Shown in pieces: positions 1 to 8,982 of a stretch of 11,433 nt of DNA (positions within the stretch are counted from its first letter, which is position 1; the number at the start of each line of letters is the position of its first letter). This DNA comes from Isohypsibius dastychi (lineage: Eukaryota > Tardigrada > Eutardigrada > Parachela > Isohypsibiidae): the NCBI GenBank assembly GCA_034696485.1, contig JAQIWT010001302.1:1-11433 (forward strand), in the 5' to 3' direction. The notes under the pieces were generated by a model. That model was not told the DNA's origin. It searched no databases and saw only the letters and a program-made list of their open reading frames with translations. The position numbers and the translations under genes are program-made.

Positions 1-34
1 CCGCCAGACGCAAGTCTGAAGACCGTAACATCTC

Positions 35-1372
35 TCAAGAAAGGCCAGGAATCCCCACGGAATTCCAGGTTGTTTCATAAATCAGCAAAAAATAAGTCAG
101 CGCCAATCCAGAAACCTGTCAAAATGAACATGCTTTGTGATGCCAAAGCTCACCGAGAGTCACGAACCGTTGCCAAATATTCTTTAGTCAACACAAGAAA
201 CCCTCCAGCAGACACTGCCAAGGGCTCACGGTCCACATCCTCCAGCAAGCGAATATACTCATTTCGAGCTGTTTCGTCTCGGCACTGAAGTATCACTTTG
301 TTTACTTCGTTCCTGAAAGCACTTTTCTGTCAAAGAAACACACCATTAACTGAAGTTCTCAAGTTGGGTCATAAACATGAACTGACCTTGGCAGTAAATA
401 AGAGAAAAGTGTGATAGCGGATGAAAGCGAATGTGCTTATGATGAAGACCTGTATAGCAGTGGTGACCATGAACGTTGGTCCAGGTACTGAATGAATTCA
501 AGTGAGCCAGCTTGACCTTTATTCTCCGTAGGAAGTTGCAGTGCTGAAGCGAGCAGAGCCACAATGGTTACGAGCTCTCGGATGCAACATGTGAGATTGA
601 TGTAGGCAAAAATGTCGTCGGTACCATCGAGAAGCACTTTGATTTTTCGGTACTGATGGCGCATTCCCACAGGGGAAGACATGTGGTCAGGAGCTGTTTT
701 TCCTAATGTAAGCTTAAGGGTCTGCAAAGCAACGCTCAAGCAGAACACAAGATAGCAAATGAAGAACGGAATTCCGAGGTCACTGTTGCAGCTCAATACC
801 ATGAATGCAGCTATTTTACTTAGCTCATTCACGACGGCTATATTGATCGGTCCGGCGGTTGAATTTGCTGCAGTTTCGACACGTTCAGCTTCCAGTGCAA
901 AATAGAGCGATGAAACACTGGCGCAGAGGGAGCAGATCAACCAGGTTAGGAGAAACAGTGCGAATCTGCGACAGCGGCTGCGATCCAAATTGAAGTCTTC
1001 TAGGAATTTCTCATATGAGCGCAGAAGCGGTCCGATTCCACGACCTTTCCAGTAAATAATCAGAAGCTGCAACGGAGCCTGTACCACGATGGACACCCGG
1101 AAAACAATGGTGACTAAATTAAAGAATTCGAATTCAGCGAGCTGGTTGTAAAATTTGTTGATGTAGTCTGACAAGCCAGCATTGGCTGCGAACAACAGTG
1201 CTGCAAATAAAATACCAGACCACAGAAAACAAAAGATATCTGTCGCAATCCCGTGTTGTAATGATAATGAGTATGGTAAAAGTCCAGTGATTTGGAGATA
1301 AGTCGTGAGAAGATTTGGGATGATTTTGCCATTGTTTGACTTCGAAGATCTCCGTACCGACCGAGGAGCCAT
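35..1372 (-). CDS. Insect gustatory receptor (7-TM chemoreceptor), four exons
   Basis: Predicted taste-receptor ion-channel subunit of the insect gustatory receptor family, acting in the membrane of chemosensory neurons; ligand unknown. Exons: 517-1372, 387-487, 168-326, 35-115, giving about 398 aa, normal for the family. Hydrophobic stretches lie near residues 43-66, 84-107, 136-160, 198-218, 258-280, 290-312 and 373-388. The third exon has the family-like PLAVSAGGFLVLTKEYLAT block, and the last exon continues VSGLALTYFLLIYETTW, matching the usual TY-containing TM7 after a phase-0 intron. The start ATG at 1372 has two in-frame TAA codons just upstream. Oddities: the first intron would be only 29 nt (488-516), so a frameshift is the alternative, and the last donor (GTTCGT) is weak. 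An odorant receptor is less likely because of the TM7 motif. Family call is firm; exon joints are inferred. Confidence 0.72.
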
Positions 1373-1975
1373 GGATTATTAGAACAGTGCCTCCTTTTTG
1401 GCACCGGCACATGACGGGTCTGAGCTGCAATTCTATGTCGAATTATGATGGATGGTAACTAACTATGTAAGCGCAAATACAGAAAAAAACTGCTGAGTAC
1501 TGTATGCTGAACAGGACCGTGACCTGGGAATAAGGCTGGTGAGTATGTTGACATTGACTTTGCACAGCATTTGCAGCCATCAGGGTACATGCGACCCAGA
1601 GGCCTTCAAGGATTTCAACTGATACCACTCGCTGCGCTACATGGTTAATCGAGCGCACCCCGTCTCACGAAATTCGATCTGTACGTTACCGCTAACGTAA
1701 CGGCCAAAATGTACGGAAGATAAGCAGGACCACAGAGCACAATCCTCGGGAAACGTTGTTAAACTAAAACGAAGGCCTTCATGCCTCGATGGTGAGACTG
1801 CAAGTAATTGTGCAAATCGAATTCCACTACTCAGAAACAAACGGTCGATGTTCGGATAAGAAAAATTCAAGTTCAAAAACAAAAGACAAACCAACTAGAA
1901 CTTCCATTCAAACAGTGCCAACAGCTCCAACCATTCAAACAGTACAGGTGTTACGTGATACCTCATCAGTGGTCA
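1373..1975. other. Intergenic region between the receptor and copy A
   Basis: About 600 bp between the receptor start and the stop codon of copy A. It should hold the receptor promoter and the 3' UTR of copy A. Open frames on both strands are short, do not begin with convincing ATG contexts and resemble no family I know. No canonical AATAAA was found on the minus strand just after the copy A stop. Confidence 0.5.
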
Positions 1976-3960
1976 TCAAGCGTCAGGAAAGTACCGCTTG
2001 TTCAGTATATTGAACTTGTCATCCTTCCACTGCGTCAACGTCTTTCTAATCCAGTTACCTTCGATGGGTCGTCCCTGTTTCAGGAGAAACCCTGATAACA
2101 ACAGCTTGGTTATGTTTGAATGTGCTAATGGTGTAAAAATTGTACTACATCACCTTTCACAGCGTCCACGAAGCCCTCTCCAACTAGCACAGACAATCCA
2201 ATCCGATGTTCACCGTCTTGCTTCATTCTGAGTGCACGCACAAACAACGCTAGCACCGAAAGTTCATCAGTAAACAGCTTGGTGAGAAGCGTCCTCAGGT
2301 ATTTAGTGTCGCATTCTCGTTTGCACTCTCCCCCTAACAGGTGGTCGTACCAAATCTCAAGAATGAAGATTTTTGTGGGTGTATTGTGCACAAGTAGAAC
2401 TTTCGCTTCACCATCCAGCTCCCATGGATACTTGTAATCTGAAAGTAGAACTTCAGTCAAGAGTATTGGGTTGTTGTGGAAACTGAAAACTCGGAAAATA
2501 TCTGACACCCAAGGGTCAGATATGGAAAACAGACATCTTTACCGGCATATTCTACGCTGAAAAAATAGCCTGAACCAAAAAGACACACCGAAAAGCACCG
2601 GGTACGATCAATTATTATTATCGTTCGTTATCAATTATTCGAATCGCAACCATACCTTCTGAGATTTCCGGCAACACAGGACGGCTGAAAGTTCCTGGGT
2701 TGAGTCGAGGAGGTCCGCGAATTCCGTTGGGCGAATTCCGCATCAATGCAGCTGCGGAGAATTCATCTAAACACCAACCTTTGTAGAAAATGATGGAGAC
2801 TTATTAATATTACGCGAAACGGATACGTAAGGTTACTTCGTCCCTCCTTATCACATAAGTATCACACCAAACAGAATTCACCGGAAAGACTGCAGCAAAC
2901 TACGGCATTTTACAGCGTTCCATACGCTGATAGGATTACGAAGGGCTGAACATACACGTCTTTAATCCATGTACGTACCTGCAATTGACCGAGCAGAAGT
3001 GGTTGGTCTTGGTGGTCCCATGGCATTGACATGTAGTGATGAGGATACGGCCCTGAAATCGCCGCAAAATCGGTTGCTGTGACATGAGAAAGTCTCGAAA
3101 AATCCGGCTGATTGCAACTCACTTCTGCTTCTTGGCTTTTGGTTCGCGAACGGTAGCGTGACTTTCGGCATCACGGCTCGCATTCGAAGCCACATTCCTC
3201 GCCACCTTAGGTTCACTTTCTTGATCATCATCTGACTCCGTTCCACCTTTCACCAAACATAAAATTGTAACAGAATGCTGAATAATCGGGAACAGAGCAC
3301 TGACCTCCATCGTCAAATAGTTGTGGAGAACTAGTATCGTCCACCTCGAAACCAAATTCTGAATTATAAAGAGGGAAGTCTTCGTGAAGGCTTTCATGAT
3401 GGTCGGATTCAGAAGGTGGCAATCCACTTGTATCGCCGAACTCAAATTGCTGCACCAGACCTGACTGCATACTGGAATGGCGATGATCAATGGCGACAGG
3501 AACGTACTCTCGATGGTTCTCTTTTTCGAGCTAAGTACAAACAGAAAACTACGTGAGGCTTCTTAAGACATCAAGCATATATTCGGTTCTGGCCACATAC
3601 CTGCTCAAGTAGCATGCTCAAATCTCCAAGCTTGGTCACATATTGATTGCCAGTTACATTTTTAACGAATGTTGGTTCAAGTGGTTGGTCGTTGATGAAG
3701 ACAGATGGTACTAATATACATCCTTCCATTTCCTCCTTGCAATTCACGCGTACAGCTTTCCTGATGCGCGGAACAGATGAGAGAAGGTCGAGCTGGTAGA
3801 TTAATGCAGTCTTAGCACATCGATCGAAAGCTTTTTTCCAAGGGCTTGGAAGGAATTCGGGATTGGGGTCCAAATGATCTAGTAGCTGCTCAAAACTCAT
3901 TGAAGCATTTCTGCTATTTTCACGACGCGCGACAACCTTCGTGGGCCTCAAACAGCTCAT
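1976..3960 (-). CDS. Tandem family copy A: putative nuclear protein with BEN-like C-terminus
   Basis: Seven exons: 3601-3960, 3305-3530, 3123-3246, 2979-3052, 2656-2766, 2154-2438, 1976-2124; all phases match and give 442 aa. Residues 1-120 are the family N-terminal domain (SPWKKAFDR, VPSVFINDQPLEPTFVK). Exon 2 is acidic and aromatic (DFPLYNSEFGFE). Exon 3 ends in a Lys-rich stretch (EPKAKKQK), a possible nuclear localisation signal. Exon 4 is a Ser/Pro linker. Exon 5 is short and unlike exon 5 of copies B and C. Exons 6-7 carry the BEN-like module (WELDGEAKVLLV, KYLRTLLTKLF, GEHRIGLSVLVGEG), ending KRYFPDA. The start ATG is at the same position as in the other copies. The last intron is only 29 nt; without splicing the protein would end after a six-residue tail (DVVQFLHH region). 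Function is inferred to be nuclear regulation; not proven. Confidence 0.72.
2125..2153 (-). other. Predicted 29-nt intron in copy A
   Basis: The segment starts GTGATG and ends CCATTAG on the minus strand. It lies at the position of a 65-nt intron in copy C and longer introns in B and D, in the same phase 1. Its acceptor TAG is also the in-frame stop if it is not removed. Downstream, 49 sense codons stay open and resemble the copy C ending (both start with Ala-His). Very short for an insect intron, so splicing is uncertain. Confidence 0.5.
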
Positions 3961-4597
3961 TTTAGAGGAGTGGTTCCAAAATTGACAGCTTTTACACGAT
4001 AATACTGCCAGCTAGCAAGTGAGTGTTCAAGATGAACAAGAATATCGAGCAAAATGTTGTGTTCAAAACGAAAACAAAAGCAGCGATGTCAAATTGCAGA
4101 GGCGTAGTATCTCGATCCTTGTTCTTCAACCCCCGCCCCCCCCCTTATTTCTCCCGCTGATTCGGCCAATTCCCTACTCATTCCCAACTCCAACAATTGC
4201 TTAGCGTGCAATTGCGATCGTAATAAAGAAGGAAGCACGAGAACCGGAAAACACAAACTACAATCTACCAGGAAAAACCAATGGTTTACGATTATGAACC
4301 TTTGTGTCGCATTAAGTGTCCGAGCTGGATCAGCATGACAAACGAAAATCAGGATGAAAAACCGGGGGAAAATCATTCTCGTTCTGCTATTTTTGAATCA
4401 ATTGGCCGGAACGTTCTTACAAAGACGAACATGACGTTTGTTTATATAACAAAAAATCCGTCAGATAAAGGATCGACAAGATACCAAAAAACCAAGAAAA
4501 AAGGTTATCAACAGTGGAACGATACATCATTCAAAAACATAATCACTCGTCTGACCAAGCTTTGTCTCTTATACCAGCATCCGAATGTTCAGCCTCC
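3961..4597. other. Intergenic region upstream of copy A
   Basis: About 640 bp between the copy A start and the stop of module D. It presumably contains the copy A promoter and 5' UTR. It does not obviously match the long upstream block shared by copies B and C, so A is the more diverged member. It includes a C-rich tract at 4130-4144. Open frames on both strands here look accidental. Confidence 0.5.
4130..4144. repeat. Poly-C tract
   Basis: A run of five C, one G and nine C on the plus strand, in the upstream region of copy A. It is a plain homopolymer-like tract. It could form a G-rich structure on the minus strand, which is the sense strand of the neighbouring genes, but it has only one long G run there. 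Confidence 0.85.
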
Positions 4598-5359
4598 TCA
4601 GTCTTCATATGCTGCGTGTTTTTTACGGAGCTTTGCCATCATTGCGCTGAAACTTCCCGACAGTTTAGTCGATGTGATCCTCGGAGCGGTGCGGTTGATA
4701 ACTGATGGGTGCTTCTTATTTATCCAAGCTAAAAAGTCACATGATACAGTGTACCATACATTCTCTCGATATCTAGTAGAGTAGAGACATTCAGACTCAC
4801 CACAAATATCACTGACCAATGTCGAACCCAACGCTGCCTGTAAACCGAAGCGATCGCCACGAAAAATCTGTCTGGCGATGTGTCTTCCTTGAAAGAACAG
4901 CATGGTCAGCTTTACTGCGTCGTTCATCGGCAATTTGTGCACAGCGGCCTTCAAACTAGTGAATCTTTCCTCATCCAAGTATATCCGCGATCCTGGCCAT
5001 AGTTCAACTTTGACTTCATCTGGAGTAACCGCGGCGTCCCGGATTTGTTAATCAGATCTTTCTGGGCACTGGTTCTATCTGGAACAAGAACTTCGTTTCA
5101 GTTTTGAAAAGTTTTCATGTCAAGCAAACAAATCAGGACCGGATACGGCACTTACCAGGTCTAGCTCCCGCGCTTAACTGAACGAGTGTGCGCAAAGACA
5201 TCTGGTAGCACGCGCTTGGATGATTTGACTACAAATTAAACCTCCAAATAAATATTCGTACTCGAATGAATCTTTTACTATTGACTCGGCTTTCACTCGG
5301 CGTACTATTGCGATTATTGGAACCGTTTGACGAAGACCCGCTACAACTCGCGTTGGTTT
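4598..5359 (-). CDS. Orphan family module D: BEN-like C-terminal exons without the usual 5' exons
   Basis: Candidate exons: 5156-5359, 4801-5019, 4598-4728, all with phase-1 joints. The first is a Ser/Asn-rich linker (NASCSGSSSNGSNN). The second and third hold the BEN-like module: VELWPGSRIYLDEERF, AVKLTMLFFQG, then FRGDRFGLQAALGS, and after the intron AWINKKHPSVI. The terminal exon is 131 nt, exactly as long as the terminal exon of copy B, and the intron position is the same, so D and B are sister modules. No copy of family exons 1-4 exists between D and the end of copy B. The first exon contains an in-frame TAG (5229-5231) unless a 57-nt intron (5229-5285) is removed; an alternative acceptor at 5078 leads to a frame break. 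D may be a decayed gene remnant, a gene with a different 5' end, or an alternative 3' end used by copy B transcripts. Confidence 0.5.
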
Positions 5360-5450
5360 CTGCAAACATAAGAAGGTTACTCAAGTTATCAGATTACATA
5401 TGTCTTCATATGACCTGATTCAGATCACCTAACCCAGTAGAACGTTTTAC

Positions 5451-5537
5451 GCGTGTCTGATATCCGCGCTACAATTTCTAAATTTGCACGAGCCTCAGCG
5501 AATTGGGCCCAGGCAGGATTACGATCTTTCGAGATTC
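5451..5537 (-). other. Possible upstream exon of module D
   Basis: An open stretch with coding-like composition (NPAWAQFAEARANLEIVARI) lies upstream of module D. A donor GTAAAA at 5445-5450 would join it in phase 1 to the exon starting at 5359. Two in-frame TAA codons precede it and I see no ATG or strong acceptor, so its 5' boundary is unknown. It may be chance. Confidence 0.25.
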
Positions 5538-5543
5538 TTTATT
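5538..5543 (-). promoter_or_regulatory. Candidate poly(A) signal of copy B
   Basis: AATAAA on the minus strand about 190 nt after the copy B stop codon. This is the only canonical signal seen in that stretch. If it is used constitutively, module D would lie outside the copy B transcript. Confidence 0.45.
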
Positions 5544-5733
5544 AACACATCCACTTGCATGACTGTTTGGGGCTAACATAAGGCCGGGTTCGGCAAAAGA
5601 ACACGGCAAATTAATAAGAAGAGAGCGAAGTTAAAAATAAATGGTAGCAAAATCCGAAACGGTCAATTTACGTACAGCAACTTGCCCGGAAAGGAGGAGA
5701 AATTCCACTAAAATATCATTCGAGAAGATGATC

Positions 5734-7863
5734 TTAATTATTCAAACACGACCGTGTTCGTCGCAAGTAATGGAGTTTCTTGGCGAATGCGTCCGTTGTT
5801 ATCGCCTCGGTCAGTTCTTCATGTTGACCAGATTTGATCGACGGATAATGAAAATTCACGAATCCTATGAAAAGTTTTGAATCGAAAAACGTCTTCCAGT
5901 CAACAATTCCAGACTCACCAATCAGATTTCGTATCACCTGCGATCCAAGAGCAGCCCGAATTCCAAATCGCTGGCCGGTGAATATTTCCATAAGCTGAGC
6001 TTCGGAGCCGAAAATCGACGCTATGAAATCCACGGCATCTTTCTTCGGTGTATCCTTCCAACAGGCAACAACGCGTCGCAGGGGAATTGCATGCATAAAT
6101 AGCCGTGCACCATCGAATAACTCACTCTTATCAGGCCCATCCGTCTCCAGTGACTTCAGTATGGCTTTTACCTGCTTACTCCGGGAAGCTGTAAGTACAA
6201 TATTTTAGCTGTGCGTATCACACCAACCTGGTAAGCAAATATGTTGACCTTTTTGTTCCGGACTTAGAGTTTTGAAGCCGGTTTTCCGCGCCGTGGTACC
6301 ACCACTTAGCGACTGGGGCGAGACTGTAAAGAACAACCGTGTTGCCGTTAAGAACACCAGGTGAGGAGAAACTTACAAATTTTGTTTTGGAATAGTGGGT
6401 TCCCTCTAAGTCCATCTTCACTTCTGCTCGGCGCACCATCACCTCAAATAATGGGAACTTAAAACGATTGAAAACTACTTCTAGGTATCTGATCTTCACT
6501 CGAGCCCCAATTACTGAGTCAGATGGTACCAGCCAAAAAGAATGTTCAACTGGATAACTTTCAGCTGTGTACGGGTACTTCAAATCCGACGTTTCAAACA
6601 TCGACTGTTTTGCCAGTGCCAACAGGAATGAAGTATATTCTTGTGGATCAAACCTTATGTGTGACGAGGCTAATGAAAAACACGTCTGTTTTAGAAATAA
6701 CACCTTAAAATTTGGACCGTATTATAACTTATATAAAGTTATAACCGGTATCGAAAGAATATCCAGGCCTGCCTATAGTGCTTATCGCTATACATAAACG
6801 AATGGTATGGCTTCATGCTTCGAAAAATGTGGTATATAGTTACCCGAAAATGCGCGAGTAGAAATGGATTGTCGTGCTGGTGCCGTGATCTTCACATTCG
6901 AGGAGGGGGGTGCCAGCCTGAAATAGCCGCAAAATGTGATCTTGTTCGAAAGAGAAGTTCCAAAACCGGTTAAGTGAAACTTACTTCTGTTTCTTCGCTT
7001 CTGACTCGCTAAACGCAACATCACCATTACGTTTACTCGCATTAGCAGCAGCCGTATCCCGGCTTTCTCATCTTCAGTTTCTTCGTCATCTTCTTGTTCG
7101 GGCTCCTCTGCCGATGCAACAAAAAATCAACCTGAAGTCCGAAGAGGAAAACAGGTGAAAAAAAGGACTTACTTTCATCGTCGAACAGCTGTGGAGAATT
7201 CGTTTCCTCCGGCTCGAAATCGAATGCTGAATTATAAAGCGGGAAATCATCCTGAAGGCTTTCGTTATCATTTGATTCAGAAGCTGGTAGTCCGCTTTTA
7301 TCGTCGAATTCTTGCACTAGTGCTGATTTCATACTGGAATGAAGATGATCGCTCGAAGCAGAACTGTATTTCTGATGGTTCTCTTTGTCCAGCTGAAACA
7401 GTACATAAACATCAGAGTCAGACTCAGACAACGTGAAACATCTCATGACAACAAACAGTATTCCGACTTAGGTCCAGAAAAAAACCATATTTCGAATTCG
7501 TACCTCCTCAAGTAGCAAGCTCAAATCTTCCAGATTTGTCACATGTTCTTTCCCAGTAATATTTTTAGCGAATATTGGTTCAAGGGGATGGTCGTTGATG
7601 AAGACAGATGGGACCAATATACATCCTTCCTTTTCATCCTTGCAACTCACACGGACTGCTTTCTTGATGCGCGGAACAGATGATAAAAGGTCGAGCTGGT
7701 AGATCAATGCAGTCTTAGCACCTCGATCAAAAGCCTTCTTCCAAGGGCTTGGAAGGAATTCGGGACTGGGGTCCAAATGATGCAGTAACTGCTGGAAACT
7801 CATCGACTCTCCTTTGCTGTCGCCGCGAAGCACGACGTTGTTTGCAGGTTTTGAACGACGCAT
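5734..7863 (-). pseudogene. Tandem family copy B with a one-base frameshift in exon 3
   Basis: Eight exons by comparison: 7504-7863, 7173-7392, 6985-7107, 6844-6917, 6377-6669, 6228-6312, 5919-6188, 5734-5864. Exon 1 is 360 nt and exon 4 is 74 nt, as in A and C. Exon 5 encodes a segment shared with copy C (FETSDLKYPYT). Exon 6 is a short linker. Exons 7-8 carry the BEN-like module: ELFDGARLFMHAIP, DAVDFIASIFG, FTGQRFGIRAALGS, then FVNFHYPSI. Within exon 3, near 7058-7060, one base is missing relative to copy C (GCCGGGATACG against GCTGGCGATACG on the sense strand). Reading on gives a stop at 6892-6894 in exon 4. All later exons remain open and phase-consistent, so the break is recent, an error, or a polymorphism. 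The intron at 6189-6227 is 39 nt. Without the break the product would be about 518 aa. Confidence 0.62.
6722..6744. repeat. Perfect inverted repeat, 9-bp arms, 5-nt loop
   Basis: TTATAACTT, ATATA, AAGTTATAA: a perfect AT-rich palindrome inside intron 4 of copy B, the intron that separates the conserved front half from the diverged second half. The loop and right arm also read as a TATA-like string. It is followed by ACCGGTATCG, which is also found in intron 4 of copy C near 9952-9961. Confidence 0.8.
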
Positions 7864-8125
7864 GTCGAAATCGCTGTGTCGAGAATGAGTTGAGAGTACA
7901 GCTCCCAAGCAAACGCAATTGTTCAGGCTCACAGAAATGAATCGGTGAAAACAGGAATCTGAAAACGAAATCGGCCTTTCGGAAAATGAAACGAAAACAA
8001 ACGCAATAGACTGGTCCGTCGCTACAAGGCACGTTACCAGCTACCAATCAGTCGTCCACCAGCGGGTAGGTATGCAACTTCTACTTCTACGATTTGGCCC
8101 TACTTCTACTCTCAAACCCTACTAG
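7864..8125 (-). promoter_or_regulatory. Upstream region of copy B, duplicated upstream of copy C
   Basis: Aligns by eye with 11058-11345 upstream of copy C, with small indels. The best conserved blocks are around GAAAATGAAACGAAAACAAA (7983-8002; 11187-11206), the CTACCAATCAGTCGT block, and the CTTCTAC-rich tract. The duplication unit of B and C therefore includes the 5' flank, which should hold promoter and 5' UTR. The match stops near 8125/11345. Confidence 0.6.
8061..8090 (+). repeat. 30-bp GGTATGCAACTTCTACTTCTAC element, direct copy 1
   Basis: Matches the element at 11280-11309 in the same orientation as part of the B/C upstream duplication, and matches 8409-8437 in the opposite orientation. 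The 3' part is a CTTCTA hexamer-type repeat. Confidence 0.75.
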
Positions 8126-8339
8126 TAATCCAGGAGATATCAAGAGATAAACAAATAGAAAACTGAAAGTGAATTCAAAGTGTTTTGTGTCATGAATCCT
8201 CTACGAAATAAATCGGGAACTCATACTTTTTCACATTTTTCAAATCTAGAGGGAACGCCTCCTCAGATGATGTCATTAAAAAACATCGGAAGTCACAGAC
8301 TTTGTTTGTTCAAATGTTTTCTTGGCGCGTCTTGATTTC

Positions 8340-8361
8340 AAAATCGGAGTTTCCCGATTTT
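8340..8361. repeat. Perfect hairpin, 8-bp stem and 6-nt loop
   Basis: AAAATCGG, loop AGTTTC, CCGATTTT. It sits between the two inverted 30-bp elements at 8061-8090 and 8409-8437. Role unknown. Confidence 0.75.
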
Positions 8362-8408
8362 TGGACAAATCATGAAAATTAGACAAAGTTTTCAGTTTTT
8401 GACAAGGA

Positions 8409-8437
8409 GTAGAAGAAGAAGTTGCATACCTTCCCCT
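8409..8437 (-). repeat. 30-bp element, inverted copy
   Basis: Read on the minus strand it gives AGGGGAAGGTATGCAACTTC followed by TTCTTCTAC. This differs from 11280-11309 by one missing base and one substitution over 30 positions. It is closer to that copy than to the nearer one at 8061-8090. Confidence 0.7.
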
Positions 8438-8562
8438 TGTCAATGCTCGTCCAGAAAAAGCTGAGGTGAACGTCAAAGAAGAACAGTTCTGCCATTCCGA
8501 AAGCGAGAAATGTCTTTCCCAAACATCGACCATGATTCACTAGCCATTTTATATGCAATTTA

Positions 8563-8778
8563 TTACAGTAACAACAAACGGAATAGACCAAGACTGGCAC
8601 GGATTAGATCTTCGGGTCCAACTAACTTCCGACAGCCGGAAACAAAATCAGCACATTTACTAAATGGGAAAAGAACGGCGGAGTCATATATTTTGAGATA
8701 ACCAGCGATGAACTCTGGAATTCTGTATCGGGTTGGACCGGTATATTTCAGCGCCGGATTGAAGGAATTGTAGAACAT
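8563..8778 (-). CDS. Small ORF of 71 aa, unrecognised, with poly(A) signal at its stop
   Basis: Starts with ATG at 8778 behind in-frame TGA and TAA codons, and ends in a TAA that overlaps AATAAA (8559-8564). The product has GPTRYRIPEFIAGYLKIYDS and KCADFVSGCRKLVGPEDLIR. No family recognised. Its first part resembles the start of the plus-strand gene at 11361, and its second part vaguely resembles the beginning of the BEN-like modules. It could be a small gene, or the last exon of a decayed family member. Confidence 0.35.
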   Translation of the reverse strand: MFYNSFNPALKYTGPTRYRIPEFIAGYLKIYDSAVLFPFSKCADFVSGCRKLVGPEDLIRASLGLFRLLLL

Positions 8779-8841
8779 GAATGGTTCGAAATTTTATCAC
8801 ACAATATTGTCGACGATATTATGAACAGTCCACATTTTAAT

Positions 8842-8861
8842 CATAGTGAGGTCTCACTATG
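8842..8861. repeat. Perfect inverted repeat, 9-bp arms, 2-nt centre
   Basis: CATAGTGAG, GT, CTCACTATG. It lies 120 nt beyond the copy C stop codon and 64 nt before the small ORF start. It is probably in the copy C 3' UTR or just past it. Role unknown. Confidence 0.8.
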
Positions 8862-8982
8862 TTTTAACATCGAAGGTTGAAGAATGTCAGTCATTAATTA
8901 AACAGAGAACTTGGCCAGATGCTGATCAGGCTGGCGAGTCGAACAAACATTTGTGGGAAATGATCACCAACATCAAAGGTCA

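Larger units (their letters stand above)
8126..8562. other. Spacer between the copy B upstream region and the small ORF
   Basis: About 440 bp with no gene I can support. It contains the inverted copy of the 30-bp element (8409-8437) and a small perfect hairpin (8340-8361). A minus-strand open frame at 8276-8533 (85 codons) is present but has no recognisable domain. Confidence 0.45.

Noticed and set aside
1637-2231. Several overlapping open frames of 70-95 codons on both strands
   Set aside because: Those over 1976-2231 are antisense to or out of frame with copy A exons; the remainder lacks good start contexts and recognisable motifs.
3119-3490. Long minus-strand frame reading through copy A exons 2-3 in another frame
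   Set aside because: Only the last part (exon 3) is in the true frame; the rest is the shadow of exon 2 and intron 2.
4089-4376. Minus-strand open frame of 95 codons with a hydrophobic, signal-peptide-like start
   Set aside because: Spans the poly-C tract, has no homologue among the array copies, and no supporting splice or poly(A) signals.
4281-4784. Plus-strand open frame of 167 codons
   Set aside because: Its second half is antisense to the terminal exon and intron of module D, which has family support; the peptide has no recognisable domain and its first part has low-complexity composition.
6358-6376. Donor at 6352-6357 joining copy B exon 5 straight to the exon at 6188
   Set aside because: Phase fits, but the stronger GTAAGT at 6371-6376 plus the 85-nt exon at 6228-6312 also fits both phases and uses a normal 64-nt intron; kept as an alternative only.
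8276-8533. Minus-strand open frame of 85 codons
   Set aside because: It covers the inverted 30-bp element and the hairpin, so its openness may be incidental. No domain or splice partner was found; kept only as spacer content.
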